A DNA stretch of 64,000 nt from assembly GCF_950295315.1 (NCBI RefSeq), contig NC_080175.1, positions 87,816,161 through 87,880,160 of the forward strand. Reading direction: 5' to 3'. The stretch comes from Erinaceus europaeus (lineage: Eukaryota; Chordata; Mammalia; Eulipotyphla; Erinaceidae). A program made the translations under genes and the position numbers. The notes under the pieces were generated by a model. It saw nothing but the letters and a program-made list of their open reading frames with translations. It searched no databases and was not told the origin of the DNA. Below are positions 57,101-64,000 of the stretch, one piece after another (within the stretch, counting starts at the first letter, position 1; each line of letters begins with the position of its first letter).

Positions 57101-59779
57101 TTACGAGAAATATTTAGAACAATTTTATATGATGATTGTTTTTACTTTCATATTTCATACAATAAATAGTCAAATTAAAATTTGTATTACCTTCTCTATA
57201 TGAGAAAAAAGAGTCTTGACTAAAGCATACTATGTTTATCAAACAAATAATTTGTTATTACCAGCTAAATTATCTTTCACAACACTTAGGAGAAGGCTCT
57301 AGAGAGCACACAACTGAGTGTTTTCAAGGAAATTTCACGTGTTTCATTTGTGTACACGTTTAGATTCCTGTAGCATTTCCATTGCTGAATAAAATTATCT
57401 AGAAATGTAAATTTTAAATTAATTAAATACATTTCTGAAAGCAATAAGGTTAATTTGCTTTCTTTCAAATTTGACAACAATATGAGTTTTTTGACCATGT
57501 GTGTTTACTACATACAAATATATCTGCTGATTTTAGTAATATCTAAGGATATTATTACTCATTTTTGGACAATGATCAATATATTTCAATTTTATACTTT
57601 CTTTTAAAAACATGCCCTAGAACAAGTCTATTCCCCAGAATATTTATTATCACGGAGCCAGACACTCTCTGAAATAAAAATGTTATCATGTATTTTCTCT
57701 GCAGTGAACAACCTACTATCATCTAAATTCATCTGCTTTGCAATAGTCAGTTTTCAAACAATAGACTTTTTGTTGACAGTGCACACTGGTTTTGCACATA
57801 AGCTTATGAAGCTTAAAATATGTATTGCTACCCTTCTAACAACCTTGAGTGTAAGCTATTTTTTTCCATTTATAATTAAACACAGGATATCCAGGAGCTC
57901 ATTCTTAAGTAATAAAAGAACTTCATTCCAATACTTAGTTGCTACTTCATTTAATTTTGATACTTCAGTCACTGTTGTTTATAAATAGATATAACAATAA
58001 CACTAGAATATGACAAATTTCAAATTAATGGTATGTCTATCAGACACAACAACCCCTTTCTTGGCTTTAAATGAACAGAATATGAATGAAAAAATGAACA
58101 GAATATTGAAACAAATTAATTTCAAAAGAAATAAGCTGGCAACAGTCTAAACTCAAGAATCAAGTGGGAAAAGGAGGACTGGGGAGAGAAGGGTTTGCTA
58201 TTAGAACATATCCCCAAACCATTTTGTTATGTTAATTGTTTCCAAAGTAACAGCCATTAACCTAGTGTGATGATCTTGACTGTGCTATTGATGTTAGTCT
58301 AATTAAATATTTTATGGTCAAGAACCATTAAGCCAGAAGTTCACATATGATGGCACTAATATGCACTTGTTAATGTAATTTCCACGAAATTTACAAAGAC
58401 TGTTTGTGAACTAAAATAGTACATTTCCCTGACAGAAGAACATCAGTCAACATCTTTTTTTTATGTTAAAAAATAATAAATTATTACCAGATGAAGCATA
58501 GCATACATGTAAATCTAGAGAAAACATGTTTTCCTATTATCTACTTTCATCTATAAAAGTATTTTAAGAAGAAACACCATAAGATTTATACTTTTATAAA
58601 AAATGCCACTATACTACATTTAAATTTGGTAGGAAAACTAGAATTGCATTATATGAATGCCACTAACATTCCATTATAATGGAAAACAAACTAGAAAAAA
58701 GTGACTTAACTGCACCATGTGATTATCTCAGAAATGTCATTCATGCACTGTACAAAGATACTTTCTTTAGAAAGTTATCTTTAAATAATATAATGTATTG
58801 CTATGATGATCAAGCCTTCATGAAACTTTGCACTTAATATTTTAGATTTATAACGCATACATTTTATGTTATAGTAACCTTCATGGACACAATTAATATT
58901 TAATAAGGGATGCTTTCCTAACATTTGCATTATACCATAAGAGCTGTTACCTTTTCTCACATGAAAAAAGTAACCTATTTTTAAAAAATTAAATATCTAA
59001 TTTATTTGTTAAAATTAATATCATAAACCAAATGAACATTTGCTTAAAGATTGACAAAAGAAAACAATTTCCTTTTTGGAACTAATTCTAGAAAAATTAT
59101 TTTAAAAAACAATTTTGGTTTTCTATTACACCTTTAACAAGGTATAATTTTTAATCATTTTATCTTTAAATATTACTCTAAAATATTAGGTGATAGTATA
59201 TATCTCTTTATATTTAGTGATAAGTTAGTTAACAAAGAAGTCTACCATATTAAAAACATACATTATGAAGGATTTTATTAATTTAGTAAAACAGAATTTC
59301 CAGATTTTCAACTGTATTTTAAAAATATCATACATCCTCTAGTGTTAATAACTGACTTAGTAAAAATCATTTTCCATTAAAGTTTTTCTTTAATAATATT
59401 CCATAGGCAATGACAACAGTTATATTGTTTGTCACGGACTCTCAAGAATAAAGCACCTTAATTTTCTTAAGAATTTGATGTGAATGGTTTAATTATAAAA
59501 CTTGAGACCAACATTCTGGTGTTTACATTCAAACAGTTTTTAAATATTCTACCGTAACTCTCAGTGATAGATTACTGTAGTTCATTAACTTCTATCTATG
59601 CATATGTCAGTATTCATTTTGATGCTTGAGTAAAGACTCTTTCTTTACTTACCCACAGGACACAAATAAAAAGCACATAAGACTTCATATCCAGGAATTC
59701 ATATTTAACCTTCAGTTACTCACCTATGAGAGAAAAGACACAGAGGAGATAATAGTTAGCATTAAAAATAGAAATAGAA
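57101..59779. other. 2.7-kb repeat-poor block
   Basis: No SINE, R, L1 or MIR recognised. A 102-codon open frame at 57680-57988 has no recognisable domain. The 58200-58450 part is rich in TAATTA-like and CCATTA words and could be a non-coding element, but that is a guess. Confidence 0.5.
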
Positions 59780-59837
59780 ATCCCCCGTACCACCATAAGT
59801 CAGAGATAAGCAGAGCTCTGGTAGAAAAAAAAAAATC
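59780..59837 (+). repeat. SINE-C fragment
   Basis: CCCCCGTACCACCATAAGTC, AGCAGAGCTCTGGT and A-tail only. Confidence 0.7.
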
Positions 59838-59894
59838 ATGAAATAGAAAGAGATACAAAAAACTAGAAGCATATAATGCACATAAATAAAAGGA

Positions 59895-60376
59895 AATGTC
59901 ATTATCAAAATAAACTACCTACCCAGAGCTATATATAGACTGAATATGCCCCCTGTCAAAGTACCACCAAATTTCTTCAAGGGAATAGAACAAAAGGTAC
60001 ACAAATTTATCTGGAAACAGAAACTATCTAATATTGCCAAAATAATCTAGAGATAAAAAGAACAAGACTAGAAGTATAATGATCCCTGAATTCAAAGTAT
60101 ACTACATGGCTACTATAAACAAAACTATGTGGTACTGAAACCAAGATAAATGAATAGACCAGTGAAGTGGAATTGAGAGTCTAGAAATAATTTTCCACAG
60201 CTATGAGCATCTAATTTTTCACAAGGGACTCCAGAACACTAAATGGAGAAAATAACGTAGCACCACAATTTATAATAGCCAAAGTTTGGAAACAACTCAG
60301 ATTTCCAGTGATATATGAGTGACTAAGAAAGTGTGCTATACATACACAATAGAATACAATTCAGCTATTACAAACA
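59895..60376 (+). pseudogene. L1 ORF2 and 3' UTR fragment, internally deleted
   Basis: Matches successive L1 ORF2 landmarks: AAAGTACCACCAAATTTCTTC, AACTATCTAATATTGCCAAA, TTCAAAGTATACTACATGGC, GTGGTACTGAAACCAAGATA. It then jumps at about 60255 to the ORF2 end region (TTTATAATAGCCAAAGTTTG, ATACACAATAGAATACAATT). Many frame breaks are visible, and no functional product is possible. It continues at 61163 after the R insertion. Confidence 0.9.
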
Positions 60377-61155
60377 ATTCCAGTCCTTAGGTTCATGATT
60401 ATTCAACTTTTTTTTTTTTTTTTTTTTGCCTCCAGGGTTCTTGCTGGGACTAGGTGCACTGCTCCTGGAGGCTTTTTTCTTTCTTTCTTTTTTGTAGTTC
60501 TTATTGTTTTAATGTTGTTGTGGCTATTATTATCATAGTTGTTATTGAACAGGACAGAAAGAAATGGAGCGGGGAGGGGAAGACAGAGAAGAGAAAGATA
60601 GACACCTGCAGACCTGCTTCACCACCTGTGAAGCGACCCCCCCTGCAGGTAGGGAGCCAGGGCTCGAACTGGGATCCTTGCACAGGTCCTTACACTTTAT
60701 GCCATGTTTAACCCGCTGCACTACCGCCCAATCCCCTATTAGTCAACAATTTATTTGGCTTTATATGTTAACTCTCTTTTCAGCCACCAGGTTCCAGATG
60801 CTTAGTTGATGCCAACCAGACTCCCCTGGGCAGACAACCCCACCAATGTGTCCTGGAGCCCCGTTTATCCAGAACCCAAGCCCCACTGGAGAAAGAGAGA
60901 AATAGGCTAGTAAAATGGATCGACCTGCCAACACCCGTGGTCAGTGGGGAAGCAATTAAAGAAGCCAGACCTTCCACCTTCTGCACCTCATCATGACCCT
61001 GGGTCCAAGCTCCCAGAGGGATAAAGAATAGGAAAGCTATCAGGGGAGGGGATGAGATACAGAGTTCTGGTGGTGGGAATTGTGTGGAATTGTACCCCTC
61101 TTATCCTATGTTTTTTGCCAGTGTTTCCTTTTTATAAATAAAAAGTAAAAATTAT
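60377..61155 (+). repeat. R retroposon nested in L1, carrying a SINE-A
   Basis: Starts at ATTCCAGTCCTTAGGTTCATG and ends with the fixed R 3' end plus A/T tail. L1 sequence lies on both sides. Split by the SINE-A at 60408-60736. Confidence 0.92.
60408..60736 (-). repeat. composite SINE-A nested in R
   Basis: T-run, shortened module complement (CCTCCAGGGTTCTTGCTGGG), body, and head ending CACTACCGCCCAATCCCC. Flanks TTATTCAAC and TTAGTCAAC form a 9-bp duplication with one mismatch. Confidence 0.92.
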
Positions 61156-61162
61156 ATATATA

Positions 61163-61496
61163 TAAACATGATGAAGTCACTTCCTTCATCTTGGATCTAA
61201 AAAGAGATGGAAAAATATCAGATGATCTCACTTGTAGATGGAACTTAAAGAGCAGAAAGGCAAAACACAAGGTAAACCTTGGACTGGGTATGTACTGCAC
61301 CAAAGAAAGAGATGTGAAAACAAAGAGAGAGAAGGAATGGGTGGAGAGGGTTTGAGGTCCTGCTACATGATGGTAGAAATGTGCCTCAGTTAGGGGTGTG
61401 ATCTGCAGACACCTATCACTGGGGGATGAGAAATTAGATCCATGTGGCAAGAATAATAATCTTAACCATTAGATCCTCAATAAAGAGATCAAAAAG
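61163..61496 (+). repeat. L1 3' UTR, continuation after R
   Basis: CATGATGAAGTCACTTCC, TATCAGATGATCTCACTTGT and AGATGGAACTTAAAGAGCAG are the usual L1 sequence following the ORF2 end. It closes with ACCATTAGATCCTCAATAAA and AAAAAG. Confidence 0.88.
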
Positions 61497-61701
61497 TATT
61501 TTGTTTCATGCTATGTTCAGAGAGCATGATGATATATAATTTATGTTACAGCCTTGAACAATATAGGGATTCCACCATAATTCTGCAAGTAAATGATATC
61601 TGAGGATTTTACATTTTCAGTATCTTGGGAAGAAAGTCTTGAAGATTGGCAAAGTAGATATTAGCTACCTGAACAAAATGTCTTAACAGTGTGTGTGTGT
61701 G

Positions 61702-61732
<31 letters not shown>

Positions 61733-63009
61733 CTGTGTGCATTGACTTAAATAATATTTTCTTAAGTTACTTCATTTACATAAATGTTTTACCCAAGCAT
61801 TTGTTCACTGTCATCTAAACTTAGTCTGACTAGCTGACTTTTCCCTTAGGGCCCTTTCCAATATTCAGAGCTCAAAAGAAAGATGGTTTATTCCCAGGGA
61901 AGCTACAATTTCACTTCTCTAACCTCTGGGAGTTGAACCACCAGAAGTTGCTATCACTCACTGATCTGAGACCACCTTGTTTTCTTTCCAGAATATTTTA
62001 TAGATCATTTATCTTTCTATAAATAAGCATTCAGATGATGAGAATGATTTGCACAGAAAAAAAAACCCTTAAAAACTGGCATAAAAATGCGAAAAATAAA
62101 CTATGAAAATTAGTATTTTAATATTTACTCATTAGTACCCTATAACTTCCTAAAATGGATTTTTAAGGTAAAGTTTACAGTTATGATATTCTAATCTCAA
62201 GAAATTGACATGTGATCATGGTTGATGAGATTACTACCATAAAAATTTATGTTTAGAAACATAGCTTTTTCTTCTTCAAATTATAACAAGAGAAAGACAT
62301 AGAAAAAGCATCTCTTCGACTAATTTTCACAGTTGTTCCAATGATGACATTTTTATTTTTTATTTCCATAATTAAATGAAGGTATACACAAAAATACTAA
62401 GTAATAAAAATGGCATCAGAATCTCTAGTATATTTTAAAAATATACAATGAGATAAAATTATTCAATTTTAAAAGAATGCTAATGAATTAACAATGATTA
62501 TATCCCCTCAAATTTTCATGCTTTTTAAAGCCTAAGATTTTCAATCATCAAATTTATTCCTCTTTAAGTATATCTTTGACACATAAAAAATGAATACGAA
62601 AGTAAGAAATCTTGATATTGGAAACACCATTTTAACTTTTTATGATCCATAATTATTGATTAAAATAATTTTAAAGATGACTAATTAGATGGATACAAGG
62701 CTTTTCTGATGTAGCACTTATATGATTAAGAGGTTTACTTATTACTATATTGGAATCAACTTAATTTGACAGAATATTTTTTCTAGGCATCTATTCAAAG
62801 ATACTTCTCAAGACTGATACTTTTTTCCATTATCTTTAGAAAGAAAAATTTGCAACTAGGAGGTAACATAGACAAGTACACCAATATTCTTACTTATAAA
62901 ATTGAGAATTGCATATCAAATAAATTTTGGTTTTTTAGAAACCATTTTAAGTTACAAATAGGTACACTGTCTATTTGTATTTAAGTAAATGCTCATGAAA
63001 GAGGAGATT
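61497..63009. other. unique AT-rich DNA with (TG)n
   Basis: (TG)n with two interruptions at 61690-61737. Otherwise nothing recognised. Confidence 0.5.
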
Positions 63010-63100
63010 AATAGGGAAGCTTCCTCACTGCAGGTGAGGATTGGGGCTTGAACTTGGGTCCTTAGGCATGGCAATGTGTGTGTTCAACTGACTCCTCATC
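63010..63100 (-). repeat. SINE-B fragment
   Basis: GAAGCTTCCTCACTGCAGGTGAGG-type segment (63018-63042) and GGGCTTGAACTTGGGTCCTT. Tail part missing. Confidence 0.8.
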
Positions 63101-63268
63101 TTAATTTTTCTAAAGAAAGAGAGGAGAGACCCATGGCAGCATTTCCACTATCTGTGGAGGTTACCGTAGCACAATCCATAGATCACCTATGTGGTATCAG
63201 AGCTCAAACACAGAGTTTTACACACGGTAAGGTATCTGCTATACAGGATTATCTATCTCTCCCTAAAT
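63101..63268 (-). repeat. SINE-D
   Basis: AAAGAGAGGAGAGACCCATG body, GGTATCAGAGCTCAAACACAG and head complement GGATTATCTATCTCTCCC. Confidence 0.65.
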
Positions 63269-63907
63269 GAAATATTTAAAAAATAATTTTGACTCCATGA
63301 AAAACTCTCTGCCAAGACAGACAATTCACTTTCATTGAATTAAGTCGATTACTTTTATAGTTCTTAATGTACATAAATCATATCAAAGTCATTCTCCAAA
63401 CTGTAATCTAAAAGATGCCACAAAAGTCACCTGAATAAAATGTCTTAACATTCATGCTAATTGACATTAATATATGTAAGAAAATCTGAGGAAAGGTGTT
63501 TGATCTTTTATAGGGAGGAGTAGTGTGACCATCAAATAGGAGTCAATGCTTCAGATGAATCATTAGTTGGGGAAACTCAGTTATACTTTCTGTCTCTCCT
63601 ACAGTTCACTGGAAGTAACAATATCCATCCCGAAAGAACCGGGAGGTATTATAACACCAATAATACTGACCAGGTTTCAGCTACCAAGTAACAACAATAA
63701 GAGTAGGAGAACTCATGAGACCAAGCAGATCATAATAGGAGCAGACCAATGAACCTTAACCTTAAAGACAGCCCAAACAGCACGGCTGCCTATCAGATTT
63801 ACTTTAAAAAGAAAACAATAAAACAAACAAACAAACAAACAAATCCCACCATAAACTTTTATATCACTAATTACCCTGCAGAAAATACCCAACTGAAAAG
63901 ACAAATT
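63269..63907. other. unique AT-rich DNA with (AAAC)n
   Basis: (AAAC)n at about 63819-63842. No gene signal. Confidence 0.5.
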
Positions 63908-64000
63908 GGAGCCTGGCATACCTTGTTGAGCACACTTGTTACAGTGTGGAAAACTGGGTTCAAGCCCTTAGGCGCCACCTGTAAGGCAAAACTCTTATAG
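63908..64000 (+). repeat. SINE-B, cut by the window edge
   Basis: GCATACCTTGTTGAGCACAC head, GGGTTCAAGCCC B box and GCCACCTGTAAGGCAAAAC. The rest lies beyond the window. Confidence 0.85.

Noticed and set aside
57680..57988. 102-codon hydrophobic open frame
   Set aside because: Composition matches AT-rich random frames. No known membrane-protein motif, and no context of exon boundaries.

Overview
This window looks like AT-rich, non-coding nuclear DNA from a placental mammal, most likely a hedgehog (Erinaceus or a close relative). The evidence is repeat content: dozens of copies of tRNA-derived SINEs of the kind known from hedgehogs (ERI-type), L1 fragments, and old pan-mammalian MIR and L2 relics. 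The species call is inference from recognised repeat consensus, not from a database match. I find no protein-coding exon, rRNA, genuine tRNA gene, CRISPR array or bacterial-style operon. All open frames I inspected are short and fall in repeats, microsatellites or unstructured AT-rich DNA.

Repeat families used in the entries. SINE-A: tRNA-like head (A box near GTAGCGCAGCGGGTTAAG, B box GGTTCGAGCC), CT-rich body, AAC-rich zone, AATAAATAAA tail. SINE-B: related head with GGTTGAGCGCAC, then a GGGGGAAAGCTT body and CT-rich 3' half. SINE-C: head near GGAGATAGCATAATGG followed by GACTCTCATGCCTGAGGCTC and CCATAAACCAGAGC. SINE-D: divergent relatives with the same general plan. Several SINE-A and SINE-B copies carry an extra module of about 70 bases, read as GCCAGGAGCAGTGGATT on the sense strand ('composite' copies). 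R: an unclassified high-copy retroposon, about 1.1 kb in its longest copies. It has a fixed 3' end (GTTTCCTTTTTATAAATAAA plus A-tail), variable 5' truncation and clear target-site duplications in some copies.

Layout. 1-7 kb: a GC-rich repeat split by a young SINE-A, and an R copy nested in a SINE-B. 7-16 kb: mostly unique AT-rich DNA with scattered SINEs and L2 relics. 16.7-18.3 kb: an L1 ORF2 fragment (minus) split by an R copy that itself carries a SINE-A. 20-25 kb: a dense SINE cluster. 26.5-27.03 kb: a CpG-rich fragment encoding the C-terminus of a non-L1 reverse transcriptase, the most unusual item in the window. 30-37 kb: dense SINEs and two R copies. 37-44 kb: unique DNA, two MIRs, long microsatellites. 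45-49 kb: 4 kb nearly free of recognisable repeats. 49-50.3 kb: a candidate solo LTR and a SINE whose 3' end is folded back into a 34-bp-arm hairpin. 54.3-57.1 kb: three R copies, two of them head-to-head inside one 12-bp direct repeat. 57.1-59.8 kb: repeat-poor. 59.8-61.5 kb: L1 interrupted by R interrupted by SINE-A. 61.5-64 kb: unique DNA, ending inside a SINE-B.

There is no gene network to describe. The coherent story is layered retrotransposition: MIR and L2, then L1 and R, then SINE-A and SINE-B. The best leads are the foreign-looking reverse transcriptase fragment, the fold-back SINE hairpin, the unclassified R family and the two repeat-poor blocks.
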